DNA from: DYHD01 sp964411065
GTDB lineage: Bacteria > Nitrospirota > Thermodesulfovibrionia > Thermodesulfovibrionales > Dissulfurispiraceae
NCBI GenBank assembly: GCA_964411065.1
Contig: CAYPJO010000018.1
Coordinates: forward strand, 1 to 27,556
DNA: 27,556 nt
Reading direction: 5' to 3'
In this document: positions 8,412-17,164 of the stretch, in pieces
Layout of the letters: the number at the start of each line of letters is the position of its first letter
Position numbering within the stretch: position 1 is the first letter of the stretch
The notes under the pieces: generated by a model
Told to the model about the DNA's origin: nothing
Seen by the model: the letters and a program-made list of their open reading frames with translations, nothing else
Databases searched by the model: none
Program-made: the position numbers and the translations under genes

Positions 8412-10670
8412 TCACCTTTTAGCAATAGTTTTATCAAGAATTCTTGGAGTAATAAATATTATCATCTCCCTGATATCCTCTATAACTTGTTTGTTTTTAA
8501 ACAACCACCCTAAAACAGGCAAATTCATTAAACCGGGAACTCCCTCTGATCTATCTCTATCTGATTTCTGATAGATACCACCAATTACAAAGGTCTCACC
8601 ATCGTTCATTATTACTCTCGTATTCCCTTCTACTTTCTTCGTAAAAGGAGCATCTGCACCAGCCACTTTAATGAAACTCACCAAATCTTCTTTAATTGTT
8701 ATTACATCTAATATTATCTTATTGTCTTCAGTGATGTGAGGTGTAACCTCTATTATGATCGCTACATCTTTGAAGTCAACTGATGCAGTACCTTCTTTAG
8801 TTATATTAGATATGTAGGGTATACTAAACCCTTGCATAATTCTTGCCTTTTGTTTTTCTACAGTTAAAAGTCTTGGGGTGGAAATGACTCTGCCTTTGTT
8901 TGCTTGTTCTATTGCAGATAGTTTCAAATCAAGGCTTAAAGTACCTGCTGAATTCATCAATCCAAAAGTAAAACCTGCCCCAACATTTATAGGAATCCTG
9001 GCATCAGGATTTGCTGGTAAATCAACGATGAATCTATTATTCGTCAGCGGATTGGGTCCACCAATAGACCATAATGTATTTGGCGAATTATAAGTAAGAC
9101 CCCACTGAATTCCTAAATCTCTTTCATACTCAGTATTTAGCTCTACGATACGAGCCTGGATCTGGAATTGAACATTAGGTCTATCAAGTTCAGCTACAAG
9201 TTTATCAAGAGATGGAAATACCGAGGGGACGTCCTTAACTATAAGTATACCTCCTCTTTTTCTATAGAGAACTTTCTCTCTTCCTCCTGCTGTGCCGATT
9301 GCTTCTCCTGAGGTAAACTTATCTACTGGGTCCTCTGCTTTTAAATCTTTAGCTGGTGAGGGCATGATGCTTAAGGTGCCTCTTGCTGTTAAGATTTTGG
9401 CTTCTTTTATTGCCTCTTCAACTGAGAATATATCCGCATAATTAATTTGATATGTCTTAATCTGTAATGGTTCAAGAAGCTTTTGTGTATCTTTAGCTTT
9501 AGCAAACTCTTCACCAGCTTTACTGAAGGCAGTATAAGGCTGAACCATTATCACATTCCCTTCCTCCACTTTTAAGAGATTGTTCGTTTTTAACACAACA
9601 TCTAAAGCTTGTTCCCAGGGTATATTCACCAATTTCATAGATATTTTTCCTTTTACATCAGGATGAATAATTATATTTTTTCCGCTGACTTCAGCAAGAA
9701 TTCTTAGGATTGCTACAATATCGGCATCCTGAAAATCAAGGGTCATCAAGTTTGATTTTTCTTGAACGGCCTGTTGTACTGGTAAGATAGATGGTTGAAC
9801 CTCTTTAGCTGATATCATGATAGCTGGTTCCTTTTTAACTTCTTCTTTTAGTGTAAGTGGAGGCTCTATCTTTTCAATTTTGTTTTTATAGGGGATATCG
9901 ATAATAAGCTCTTCATCAAAGGCAAAAGCTAAGGAATCAATCTTCCGATCAAAATCAAACTTGATTTTTAAACCTTGCTCTTCTTCATAGTATTGTATCT
10001 CTCTGATGGGAGGGGGGATCTGTTTTGGTATAGAAGTAGCCATTTTTATTTTTGGCAAAAATACTGTAATAGAGCTTTCTGTTTCATCTGTTTGAGGATC
10101 AGGCATGATACCATCACCCTTTAATGATACTTCTAAGGAATCGGCAGTCTTTTCAAATCTTATAGAAATTATCTTCGATGCACCTTTTGGAGGAGTAAAT
10201 ATGGGTTGTTGTATCGCTTGCTCTGATTTTATGTTCAAAATAAGTGTTCCCCCCTTTATTTGAGGAACAAGATCAGCTGGTTCACTAAGAAGTATCTCAA
10301 AGCGTGCTATAAGAGCTGGAGAGGTTAATTGTGAAGGGTTAAGCTCACTAATGCCAAGTTTTTTTGAGAAAATCCTATGAGTGTATTTGCCAAGCTCTAC
10401 CCCTTCAATCTCTAATATTGCGGTGAAGGGGTCTAAGGCCTTATATAAACTGTAACTTATAGGCCCATCAACCCTAATTTTTATAGTATAGTCCGATATT
10501 TCTATGTCTTTTATCTCTGCTCCTTTTACCTCCTTAGCCATAATATTATTTACATCTAAAAGGGTAATATTGAAAAAGAATAATAATAGGTGAAAAAATA
10601 CTAAAAATTTTAAAAAATGCTTACCTCTACAGATACTAACATTATTATTTTTTCTATACATATTTCTCAT
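8412..10670 (-). CDS. pilQ: Type IV pilus secretin PilQ
   Basis: The outer-membrane secretin channel through which the type IV pilus passes, 752 aa. In order: an N-terminal hydrophobic signal at about 19-45; an AMIN-type domain that binds peptidoglycan at about 50-145 and a second similar segment at about 165-260; a secretin/TonB short N-domain at about 315-365 (LDFQDADIVAILRILAEVSGKN); an N1/NolW-like domain at about 395-500; and the secretin core from about 505 to the end. The secretin signature is clear near the C-terminus (VPGLMNLPVLGWLFKNK ... EMIIFITPRI). ATG 10670 has a GGAGG seven bases upstream, and the gene starts two bases after the pilP stop. It is the last intact gene of the pilMNOPQ operon; the two genes after it are degenerate. 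Confidence 0.95.
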   Translation of the reverse strand: MRNMYRKNNNVSICRGKHFLKFLVFFHLLLFFFNITLLDVNNIMAKEVKGAEIKDIEISDYTIKIRVDGPISYSLYKALDPFTAILEIEGVELGKYTHRIFSKKLGISELNPSQLTSPALIARFEILLSEPADLVPQIKGGTLILNIKSEQAIQQPIFTPPKGASKIISIRFEKTADSLEVSLKGDGIMPDPQTDETESSITVFLPKIKMATSIPKQIPPPIREIQYYEEEQGLKIKFDFDRKIDSLAFAFDEELIIDIPYKNKIEKIEPPLTLKEEVKKEPAIMISAKEVQPSILPVQQAVQEKSNLMTLDFQDADIVAILRILAEVSGKNIIIHPDVKGKISMKLVNIPWEQALDVVLKTNNLLKVEEGNVIMVQPYTAFSKAGEEFAKAKDTQKLLEPLQIKTYQINYADIFSVEEAIKEAKILTARGTLSIMPSPAKDLKAEDPVDKFTSGEAIGTAGGREKVLYRKRGGILIVKDVPSVFPSLDKLVAELDRPNVQFQIQARIVELNTEYERDLGIQWGLTYNSPNTLWSIGGPNPLTNNRFIVDLPANPDARIPINVGAGFTFGLMNSAGTLSLDLKLSAIEQANKGRVISTPRLLTVEKQKARIMQGFSIPYISNITKEGTASVDFKDVAIIIEVTPHITEDNKIILDVITIKEDLVSFIKVAGADAPFTKKVEGNTRVIMNDGETFVIGGIYQKSDRDRSEGVPGLMNLPVLGWLFKNKQVIEDIREMIIFITPRILDKTIAKR

Positions 10671-10672
10671 CC

Positions 10673-11182
10673 CTATTCCTCCATACGGAGTCTTAAAACT
10701 ATATCTTTTGGCTTGAGTCCTTTTTTATGCTTCTCATATTGTCTAACTATCACAGAGTCTTTTGTTATTTCATGAACTATTCCGCCTTCTAATCCTAATC
10801 TCATGCCCTTTTTAACGGTATAGGATTTTCCATCTGGTGGTGTAATAGAGGCAAAATATTCTTTCCCATCCCATACTACCCCCACCAGACGAAAACTCGA
10901 TATCTCTTGTTCAAAAGATGAGACACCACTTTTCTTTTCTTTTCCTTCTTTTATTACTATTAGTGATTTAAATGGGTCTCTTTTACCTAAGGGGTTATAA
11001 TCATATCCAATACTTTGTGATGAAACTTCTTTAGTTTCTGTTTGAGTCGGAGCATACTGTGCCTTCTGCTCATCGGAAGGTTTGATAGGTTTTGGCACGT
11101 CAACTACTCGTGGTTCCTGACCAATGCATCCTGTAAATGAAAAAATTAACATTAAGACTAAAGTTAAGGAGATCTTTTTCAT
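10673..11182 (-). CDS. pilP: Pilus assembly lipoprotein PilP
   Basis: An inner-membrane lipoprotein of 169 aa that links the PilN/PilO platform to the PilQ secretin. The signal peptide ends in the lipobox FTGC with the lipidated Cys at 19. A Pro-rich flexible linker follows (VVDVPKPIKPSDEQKAQ). The C-terminal PilP domain is recognised by GKRDPFKSL at about 67-75, SFRLVGVVWDG at about 96-106 and the YTVKKGMRLGLEGG..HEI beta-rich stretch at about 121-138. Length and layout are normal for the family. Its start overlaps the pilO stop (ATGA), so it is translationally coupled. The identification rests on the domain pattern and on its exact position between pilO and pilQ. Confidence 0.9.
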   Translation of the reverse strand: MKKISLTLVLMLIFSFTGCIGQEPRVVDVPKPIKPSDEQKAQYAPTQTETKEVSSQSIGYDYNPLGKRDPFKSLIVIKEGKEKKSGVSSFEQEISSFRLVGVVWDGKEYFASITPPDGKSYTVKKGMRLGLEGGIVHEITKDSVIVRQYEKHKKGLKPKDIVLRLRMEE

Positions 11183-11811
11183 TTTTTCTCTTTTGCTCTT
11201 TCCTGTTCCCCGATCTGCTTTTTTTCAGCTTCCGGAATAATGGAATAAGTGGTAGTTAGAAAATTAACCTGGAGACCAGGAGGACCTTTTTGGGTTTTAG
11301 GATCTATAGTTTTTATATTTATATCATTTATGTTTACTATCCTGCTAAGCTTCGTAAGGGAACTGCAAAATTTACCGAAATCGTGATAACTCCCGCGCAT
11401 CTCGACTTCAACAGGGATCTCATACACTTCCTTGCTCGGATGAACATTTTTAGCCTTTGGTTTCCAAGTCATCACATAAAGACCAGATTTTGCACCTAAT
11501 AAAGAGACCTGTTTAAGTAACTCTGAAACTTCCCTCTCTTCGGGGAGTTGCATTTGTAACCAATGAAGATGTTTTTGTAATCTCTCATTTTCGGACACCA
11601 ACATGGGAAGTCTTTCTGAATGTTTCTTTAATAGAGAAATCTGAGTATTCTGGTTTTTAACTTCTGCTTTTAGTTTATTGATCTCTTCAAAGGCAGGCAG
11701 TATGGATAATGAGAGGAAAAAAATTACGATAGCAATTGAAGGCAAAGTAATCAATAATCTCTTTTTAAATGGTGAGAGGTTTTCAACATCAAATCCTAAT
11801 TTAATTTCCAT
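11179..11811 (-). CDS. pilO: Pilus alignment protein PilO
   Basis: A bitopic inner-membrane protein of 210 aa that forms heterodimers with PilN in the pilus alignment complex. It has a short cytoplasmic N-terminus, one membrane segment at about 19-41 (LLITLPSIAIVIFFLSLSIL), a coiled coil at about 44-85 and a ferredoxin-like periplasmic domain. Family features seen are LLKQVSLLGAKSGL at about 99-112 and EVEMRGSYHDFGKFCSSLTKL at about 136-156. The tail is charged (KKQIGEQERAKEKK). ATG 11811 follows the pilN stop by six bases, and the stop overlaps pilP. Confidence 0.92.
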   Translation of the reverse strand: MEIKLGFDVENLSPFKKRLLITLPSIAIVIFFLSLSILPAFEEINKLKAEVKNQNTQISLLKKHSERLPMLVSENERLQKHLHWLQMQLPEEREVSELLKQVSLLGAKSGLYVMTWKPKAKNVHPSKEVYEIPVEVEMRGSYHDFGKFCSSLTKLSRIVNINDINIKTIDPKTQKGPPGLQVNFLTTTYSIIPEAEKKQIGEQERAKEKK

Positions 11812-11817
11812 TGATAC

Positions 11818-12369
11818 CTATTTTATTTTGAAAGTAATTTTAAATTTATAAACAGGAACTTTCTCTAACTCTTCATATTTAGATTCATCTATAGTGGGCT
11901 CGACGATTAATGAAGACTTTTTCAAATTATCCACATAGGAGACAATATCTAAATTCGTAAAGGCATACCCTTCAAGGGTGACACTCTCACTTTTATAAAG
12001 AAGAGAATATAACCATACGCCGTTAGGCAATAGAGTACTTATTTCATCAAGTATTCTCACAGGGATTGCCTGATTCTTCCTTAGAGCCTCTATTAGAGTT
12101 GCTTTTTGTTTAATGGTTTCATTCATTTTTTCATATCTTTTTGCTTCTTCTATATTTTTTTGTAGTTGGGATACGATTAACTGGTTACTTTGATATTGCC
12201 TATTTAGCTCATCTTTGGTTAATCTCATATAATAAGTAATAGCGAACATAACCAGTAAAGTTATACCCGTTAGCACTATAATTGTAGAAAGCAATTTGGA
12301 GGCAGGGGATTTGAGCGAAGGTTTTTTTCTCTTAACTTCTTTTTGTGGTAGAAGATTTATTTTTATCAT
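11818..12369 (-). CDS. pilN: Pilus assembly protein PilN
   Basis: A bitopic inner-membrane protein of 183 aa. Its N-terminal IKINLLP motif (residues 2-8) is the conserved peptide that docks into the groove of cytoplasmic PilM, encoded just upstream. A basic stretch (KEVKRKKPSLK), a membrane helix at about 27-48, a coiled coil at about 52-92 and a periplasmic PilN domain follow (LLPNGVWLYSLLYKSESVTLEGYA, a typical PilN stretch). A TTG at 12372 also lies in frame. ATG 12369 is chosen because it makes the family-typical N-terminus and overlaps the pilM stop as TGATG, implying coupled translation. Confidence 0.93.
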   Translation of the reverse strand: MIKINLLPQKEVKRKKPSLKSPASKLLSTIIVLTGITLLVMFAITYYMRLTKDELNRQYQSNQLIVSQLQKNIEEAKRYEKMNETIKQKATLIEALRKNQAIPVRILDEISTLLPNGVWLYSLLYKSESVTLEGYAFTNLDIVSYVDNLKKSSLIVEPTIDESKYEELEKVPVYKFKITFKIK

Positions 12370-13424
12370 CAATGGACCTCGTCTTCTCTAAGAGCGAGAC
12401 CTACAGCTACTCCTGCTATAGGAGCTATTTCTTTTATATACTGAGGGTTTAACTTTTCAGGAATTGAAATCCTCTTAAAGGGATCAACTACTTCTACCAT
12501 TATGTCTATTCTCTGAGACATCATTGGAGCAAAGTCTTTAATTAAAGCAGAGCCACCACTTAAATAGATTTTATTTACTTCTTCATTATAGAAATTACTT
12601 CTAAAAGCCTCTAAGGAACGGTATATCTCTGCATATATTTCATCGGATGCTCTAACCATTACAGCTTTTGCATCTTCTTGATTGATTCCTTCAATGGGTA
12701 AACCTTTTTTTAATCTTTCAGCGTCTCCCCTATTAAGGTTAAAAGCTTTCATAAGAGCTTCTGTATGATAATTAGAGCCTAAAGCAACCTCTCGCCAGAA
12801 TATTGGTACACCATTTTGTATTACACTTAAAGCAGTGATATTAGCTCCAACGTCAACAAGAGCAACATTCCGATCTTCAGGAATACCGTAATTAAACTCA
12901 AACATATTAGAGAGAGCAGACTGGTTGGCATCAACAATTACTAATTTTAAACCTACGTTTTGGATAACCTCTATATAATCATTTAGATACTCTTTCTTTA
13001 CAGCTACTAAAAGTATCTCCATTTTGCTTTCGGAGTAAGGAACTTTACCTATGATATGAAAATCAATAACTACTTCATCTATGTCTAATGGGATGTGTTG
13101 TTGAGCCTCATACTTTATAGAAAGACGTAATTCATCCTCAGTCATCAAGGGCACAGTAATTCTTTTAATAAACAAAGAATGTTGTCCTGATAAACCAATT
13201 ACACTCTGGTTTTTGAAAAAATTTGCTTTTCTTAAGAATTCACGGAGGAAATCAATCAGTCCATTTTTATCGACTATGACTCCATTTTCAATTAGACCAT
13301 TTTTTATAGGTAGCATTTCAAATTTAATTAATTCATAAGCATTACCTTTACGCTGAAGCTGTACTCCTTTGATAAGGCTGGATCCTATGTCAAGTCCTAT
13401 ATTAGATATCTTTTTAGCAAACAT
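12369..13424 (-). CDS. pilM: Actin-like pilus ATPase PilM
   Basis: A cytoplasmic actin/FtsA-fold protein of 351 aa that anchors the pilus alignment complex through the PilN N-terminal peptide. Nucleotide-site motifs are visible: phosphate 1 NIGLDIGSSLIKGVQL at 8-23, phosphate 2 VALVDVGANITALSV in mid-protein and the adenosine motif YLSGGSALIKDF near residue 290. Length is normal for PilM. It is the first gene of the pilMNOPQ operon. The ATG at 13424 has no Shine-Dalgarno, and the -10 box of a strong promoter ends only nine bases upstream, so the mRNA is probably leaderless or nearly so. Confidence 0.95.
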   Translation of the reverse strand: MFAKKISNIGLDIGSSLIKGVQLQRKGNAYELIKFEMLPIKNGLIENGVIVDKNGLIDFLREFLRKANFFKNQSVIGLSGQHSLFIKRITVPLMTEDELRLSIKYEAQQHIPLDIDEVVIDFHIIGKVPYSESKMEILLVAVKKEYLNDYIEVIQNVGLKLVIVDANQSALSNMFEFNYGIPEDRNVALVDVGANITALSVIQNGVPIFWREVALGSNYHTEALMKAFNLNRGDAERLKKGLPIEGINQEDAKAVMVRASDEIYAEIYRSLEAFRSNFYNEEVNKIYLSGGSALIKDFAPMMSQRIDIMVEVVDPFKRISIPEKLNPQYIKEIAPIAGVAVGLALREDEVH

Positions 13425-13433
13425 AGTATTAAA

Positions 13434-13462
13434 TTTATAGCATGTAAAGCTTTACTTGTCAA
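13434..13462 (-). promoter_or_regulatory. Sigma-70-type pilM promoter with palindrome in spacer
   Basis: On the minus strand a consensus -35 TTGACA (13462-13457) and a -10 TATAAA (13439-13434) are exactly 17 nt apart. The spacer contains the perfect 12-bp palindrome GTAAAGCTTTAC (13444-13455), well placed for a repressor or another DNA-binding protein. A start about 7 nt after the -10 falls within about 3 nt of the pilM ATG. This is the best promoter seen in the window. Confidence 0.75.
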
Positions 13463-13926
13463 GATGTTTTATTGTTAGTAGTTTTAGACCCTTTAGGTAA
13501 AAGTTGCATCAACAAAAAAGAGAGTATATTCTCCCTCATTTTTAGCGTAACAAGAACGAAATCAGGGAGTAGTTGTCAAGAAAATTGTGTCTCCTTTAAA
13601 AATTTAATTTAAAATTTGTCTATGCCTATATACAATCTCATTTGGTGCAATGTTCTTTAATTTTTCCTTGTATAATCCTCTTTATTATTACATAGTTTGC
13701 TATTTCAACTATTTATACTTAATAGTACAAATCCGCTGTTTATAATCTTAATTTTGTGTATCTTTATGTCTTTATCACTTCAGGATACCTTTCATAAAAA
13801 GATATACCCTATCAAAAGTTCTTTCATTTGCATTTCTTAAAGAAACAGACTAACTGTTTTACTTTATCTTTACTTAATTTGGTGGGATAGTCTCATTTTT
13901 TGGTAAAGATATCAAAGATATAAATA
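13463..13926. other. Intergenic region between pilM and the phosphohexomutase
   Basis: About 460 nt between divergent promoters. It is AT-rich, with no intact ORF, tRNA or clear repeat. Reading the minus strand from about 13700 to 13500 gives short protein-like pieces (EIANYVIIKRIIQGKIKEHC, KGDTIFLTTTP, NEGEYTLFF) broken by stops in different frames. They might be the relic of a coding sequence but match nothing I recognise. Confidence 0.35.
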
Positions 13927-13954
13927 TTGCTGTGGTAAAATAAAATAATATAAA
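13927..13954 (+). promoter_or_regulatory. Candidate promoter of the phosphohexomutase
   Basis: TTGCTG (13927-13932) and TATAAA (13949-13954) are spaced by 16 nt. The gene's Shine-Dalgarno GGAGG (13958-13962) lies just downstream, so the leader would be short. The region is AT-rich, and the -35 is only a partial match. Confidence 0.4.
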
Positions 13955-13972
13955 AACGGAGGTACTGTAACA

Positions 13973-15601
13973 ATGGAATATGAATTTCAAAATGCTAGGG
14001 AATGCTGGAAGGTGATCATGTCTGATATTACAAAAGGTAAAGAACTTTTGCCTATTATAGAAAAATTTGCAAGAGAAAACAGAACTCCAGCAAAGATTAC
14101 TTTTGGGACCTCTGGATGGCGTGGGGAGATAGGAACTGATTTTACTTTTAACAATGTTCGTATAGTTATAGCATCAATAATTAAATTGCTAAAGAGTGCT
14201 GAACCAAAAGTGATGGAAGAGATAGGCGTAAGGGATTTTGAAGAGATTAAAAAAAGAGGAATTATAATAGGGCATGATAATAGATTCCTTGGCCGTGATT
14301 TTGCAATGGAGGCTATTGGTTTATTACAACAAGAAGGAATCAGAACATTTTATGCAGGAGAGTGTACAACACCAGAATTATCTACTGCAATAGAAATTTT
14401 AAATGCCTCATGTTCAATAAATTTCACACCCTCTCATAATCCAGCTAATTATGCTGGTATAAAATTTAATCCCTCCGATGGAGGTCCTGCTGGACTGGAG
14501 ATAACCTCAAGAATTGAAGATATCGCAAATGAAATGATGAAGAAACATCCCTATATAGTTCCAGTTAAACCAAAAGACTACGAAGTAATAGATACGATTG
14601 AACTCTATATTAAATATATTAGTGAGAGAAAGACCATAGATCTTGATACCATAAAAGATTTCATAAGGAAAGAAGACTGTCTTATATGTGTAGACAATGT
14701 TCATGGAGCTACAAGAGGTCGTATCCAGAGAATCTTAGGAGAGAGCGAAAAGATAGTATATTTGAGATCAGAAAATGATTATCTCTTTGGTGGTGTGTCT
14801 CCTGAGCCTTCTGAAGAAAATATGGCTGGTGTAATGGAGGTTTTGCGCTCTAAAGATGCCAAATTCAAAGCAGGCTTTATATTGGACCCTGACGGGGATC
14901 GCATCAGGTTTGCGGACGGTAATATTCAGATATCTATGAATTATTTTGGTGCTATGGCTTTCCATTTTTTACACACTTATAAAAAGATAGACGGAATAAT
15001 CGCAAAATCTGTAGGGACCAGTAACTTCGTAAACTCAATAGCGAATAAGTTTAACATCCCCATTTTAGAGACACGAGTTGGTTTTAAAAACTTCCGCCCC
15101 TATTTGAGTAAGGCTTCTAAACAGAGAGCGATAGTCGCTTTTGAAGAATCAGATGGCATCTCTGGATATAATCACACTCTCGAGAAAGATGCTATATTTG
15201 GACTTTTGCTTGCACTTGAGATTATGGCTGTTAAAAGAAAAAATCTGGGTGACTATCTTCAAAATTTGATGAATGAATATGGTCACTATTATCCTGATCG
15301 TGCTGGTATTACGGTTGATCGAACTCTTATGTGTGAACCTTTGTTTAAAAAGCTTAGACGCATTAATGAAAAGTATAAGGTTGGAGAGAAGATTAAGATA
15401 GGTGATGAGCATATGACTATCAAGGAAATTATAGATATAGATGGAATAAAATTGATTTTCGAAGATGAATCTTGGTTGATGATAAGGCCATCGGGGACAG
15501 AACCAAAGATAAGATTTTATATTGAGGCAAGGACATTAAGAAGTAAAGAAGCATTCTTTCAAGCCGCAAAGTCTCTTACCTTAGAAGCATTGGAGCTGTA
15601 A
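13973..15601 (+). CDS. Phosphoglucomutase/phosphomannomutase family protein
   Basis: An alpha-D-phosphohexomutase of 542 aa that moves phosphate between C1 and C6 of hexose phosphates, feeding glycogen, cell-wall or polysaccharide synthesis. All four active-site loops are present: the phosphoserine loop FTPSHNP with Ser154, the metal loop DPDGDR at 305-310, the sugar loop EESDGISG at 391-398 and the phosphate loop RPSGTEPK at 505-512. Two loops differ slightly from the common form: TPSHNP instead of TASHNP, and EESDG instead of EESGG or EESGH. An N-terminal extension of about 40 residues precedes the FGTSGWRGEIG opening. Substrate preference (glucose, mannose or glucosamine) cannot be told. 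ATG 13973 has GGAGG ten bases upstream. It is monocistronic and convergent with pyrF. Confidence 0.85.
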   Translation: MEYEFQNARECWKVIMSDITKGKELLPIIEKFARENRTPAKITFGTSGWRGEIGTDFTFNNVRIVIASIIKLLKSAEPKVMEEIGVRDFEEIKKRGIIIGHDNRFLGRDFAMEAIGLLQQEGIRTFYAGECTTPELSTAIEILNASCSINFTPSHNPANYAGIKFNPSDGGPAGLEITSRIEDIANEMMKKHPYIVPVKPKDYEVIDTIELYIKYISERKTIDLDTIKDFIRKEDCLICVDNVHGATRGRIQRILGESEKIVYLRSENDYLFGGVSPEPSEENMAGVMEVLRSKDAKFKAGFILDPDGDRIRFADGNIQISMNYFGAMAFHFLHTYKKIDGIIAKSVGTSNFVNSIANKFNIPILETRVGFKNFRPYLSKASKQRAIVAFEESDGISGYNHTLEKDAIFGLLLALEIMAVKRKNLGDYLQNLMNEYGHYYPDRAGITVDRTLMCEPLFKKLRRINEKYKVGEKIKIGDEHMTIKEIIDIDGIKLIFEDESWLMIRPSGTEPKIRFYIEARTLRSKEAFFQAAKSLTLEALEL

Positions 15602-15637
15602 AGCTTCCTCTAAATTTTTATAAAACCTTCGGTCCTA

Positions 15638-16399
15638 TTAGGTGGATTCTATAGAATCGAAAAGCTTTTTAATTCTCTGCTGAATATTTTTTGCAGCTAA
15701 ACGTGGGTTTGGAGAAGTTCTAATTGGTCTACCTACTACGATATAGTCAGCTCCACTTAAAAAAGCTTCCTCTACATCGACTGTTCTCTTTTGATCATCT
15801 ACAGATTTGTTTAGTACAGGCCTAATACCTGGGGAAACGATCAAAAACTTTTCACCGAGATACTTTCTTAGTTCAGATGCTTCTAATCCAGAAGATATTA
15901 CACCATCACAGCCTATCTCCAATGACCTTTTAGCTCTTGAAAGAACAAGTTTTTTAATGTTTACCTTAAACCCTAAATCTTCAATATCCTTCTGGTCTAA
16001 GGAGGTGAGAACAGTCACCGAAAGAATCATCAAGTCTCCCTTTTCTTTAACAGCAGATTGTAAGATTGAATCATTTCCATGGACCGTTGTAAAACTTATC
16101 CCCCTATTATGTAACTGCCTTATTGCAGAACGAACAGTCTCTGGAACATCAAAAAATTTTAGATCCGCAAATACTTTTTTATTCTTCTCCTTCACTAACC
16201 AATCTATCAGGTTAAAATAATCCCCAGACATAAAGAGCTCTAAACCAACTTTATAAAAATCAACAGAATCACCAAGTTTTTCAACTAAATCGCGGGCTTC
16301 TACCGTAGTTGGAACATCTAAAGCGAAAATAAGTCTTTCCTTAGGAGGTATTTTTTTCTTGGATAGAAAATTTTGTTTTATTTTAAAATCTTTGCTCAT
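15638..16399 (-). CDS. pyrF: Orotidine 5'-phosphate decarboxylase
   Basis: Catalyses the last step of UMP synthesis, decarboxylation of OMP; 253 aa, a (beta/alpha)8 barrel. The active-site signature is ADLKFFDVPETV, with the Lys at 81 and the Asp residues at 79 and 84 forming the D-K-x-x-D set. Other family marks are FALDVPT at the first strand, FYKVGLELF, VSPGIRP and VGRPI near the C-terminus. A basic N-terminal extension of about 20 residues precedes the barrel. A TTG at 16405 is in frame, but ATG 16399 is chosen because it overlaps the upstream gene's stop as ATGA. No other pyr gene is nearby; its partner is an unidentified protein. Confidence 0.95.
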   Translation of the reverse strand: MSKDFKIKQNFLSKKKIPPKERLIFALDVPTTVEARDLVEKLGDSVDFYKVGLELFMSGDYFNLIDWLVKEKNKKVFADLKFFDVPETVRSAIRQLHNRGISFTTVHGNDSILQSAVKEKGDLMILSVTVLTSLDQKDIEDLGFKVNIKKLVLSRAKRSLEIGCDGVISSGLEASELRKYLGEKFLIVSPGIRPVLNKSVDDQKRTVDVEEAFLSGADYIVVGRPIRTSPNPRLAAKNIQQRIKKLFDSIEST

Positions 16400-16860
16400 A
16401 AGCAATTCTTATTCTGATTATCTAATTTCCTTAAAATATTTGCAAAAAAGTCAGCAGATTGTATTCTCTTATTTCTACCAGAAAGCATGAGAGCATCTCT
16501 AATTAATTCCGGGGAATCAGGAAGAGCTGAGAGATGAACCCTTCTTTTTGTAATTCTGTAACATTCTAATTCTGTCCAGAGAGAGCTTTTTGATGCTAAA
16601 ACTTTTCTTACGATTATGTAACCAATTTTTTTATTTAATAATCGTAATATTAATCTCATATATTTTACGGAAGCACCTAAATTCTGTGGGGTGAAATCAG
16701 AGTCAGTATGTATAAAGATCTCATTTCCAAAAGTATCGATGAGACATACAGAGATACCCTTCGGTAAGTCCCAAAGTGTTTTGATAATCTCTAATGAAGA
16801 GGTATTGATAGGACTGGCAAGTTTAACATAAAGGATTCTTATCTCTCTGTGTAAAATCAT
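16396..16860 (-). CDS. Hypothetical protein upstream of pyrF
   Basis: A 154-aa protein of unknown function. It has no signal peptide, membrane segment or Cys-rich motif. The N-terminal half looks like alternating beta strands and helices (REIRILYVKLASPI, ISVCLIDTFGNEIFIHTDSD, a helix through MRLILRLLNKK, then IGYIIVRKVLA). The C-terminal part is basic and helical (RITKRRVHLSALPDSPELIRDALMLSGRNKR, no longer run intended). It could be a small sensory or ligand-binding fold, but no motif supports a call. The stop overlaps the pyrF start as ATGA, so the two are co-translated and may be functionally linked. ATG 16860 has no Shine-Dalgarno; a TATAAT lies at 16881-16876 on the minus strand. Confidence 0.7.
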   Translation of the reverse strand: MILHREIRILYVKLASPINTSSLEIIKTLWDLPKGISVCLIDTFGNEIFIHTDSDFTPQNLGASVKYMRLILRLLNKKIGYIIVRKVLASKSSLWTELECYRITKRRVHLSALPDSPELIRDALMLSGRNKRIQSADFFANILRKLDNQNKNCL

Positions 16861-17164
16861 AAATTATTATTTTAAATTATAAAAAAATATTCAAACAAAT
16901 TTAAACTATTGGGGATAGGGAGCAGAATATAAAAGCATTATTTCAACAAAAAGTTGTTGTTCTTACGCTCAATGAGAAAGTTTCAAAAAGTGAAGGAGTG
17001 AATTTTTTATCCTGTGGTTATAAACAGAAGATTTAAGAGTCTGAACAAATAGAAAACTAATGTAGATTTCAAAGAGACTCTATTTCACAGAAAGAAATAA
17101 TGTTAATTAAAATGTTCTTAATTGAGTTATCATTGTATTAAAAGAAGAGTATTAAAAGAGTAAG
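16861..17164. other. Divergent intergenic region
   Basis: About 300 nt between the hypothetical/pyrF pair (minus) and tlyA (plus). It contains a TATAAT (16881-16876, minus) with a weak TTAAAT 17 nt upstream of it, a possible promoter for the leftward pair. For tlyA only weak AT-rich boxes are visible (TTGAGT at 17122-17127). No coding or repeat signal was found. Confidence 0.35.

Noticed and set aside
13500..13722. Protein-like fragments on the minus strand suggesting a transposase relic
   Set aside because: The pieces are short and broken by stops, no terminal inverted repeats or target duplication were seen, and no family could be named.
14507..15412. Three minus-strand ORFs inside the phosphohexomutase
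   Set aside because: They are shadows of a gene with four intact active-site loops; none has a plausible start region or domain.
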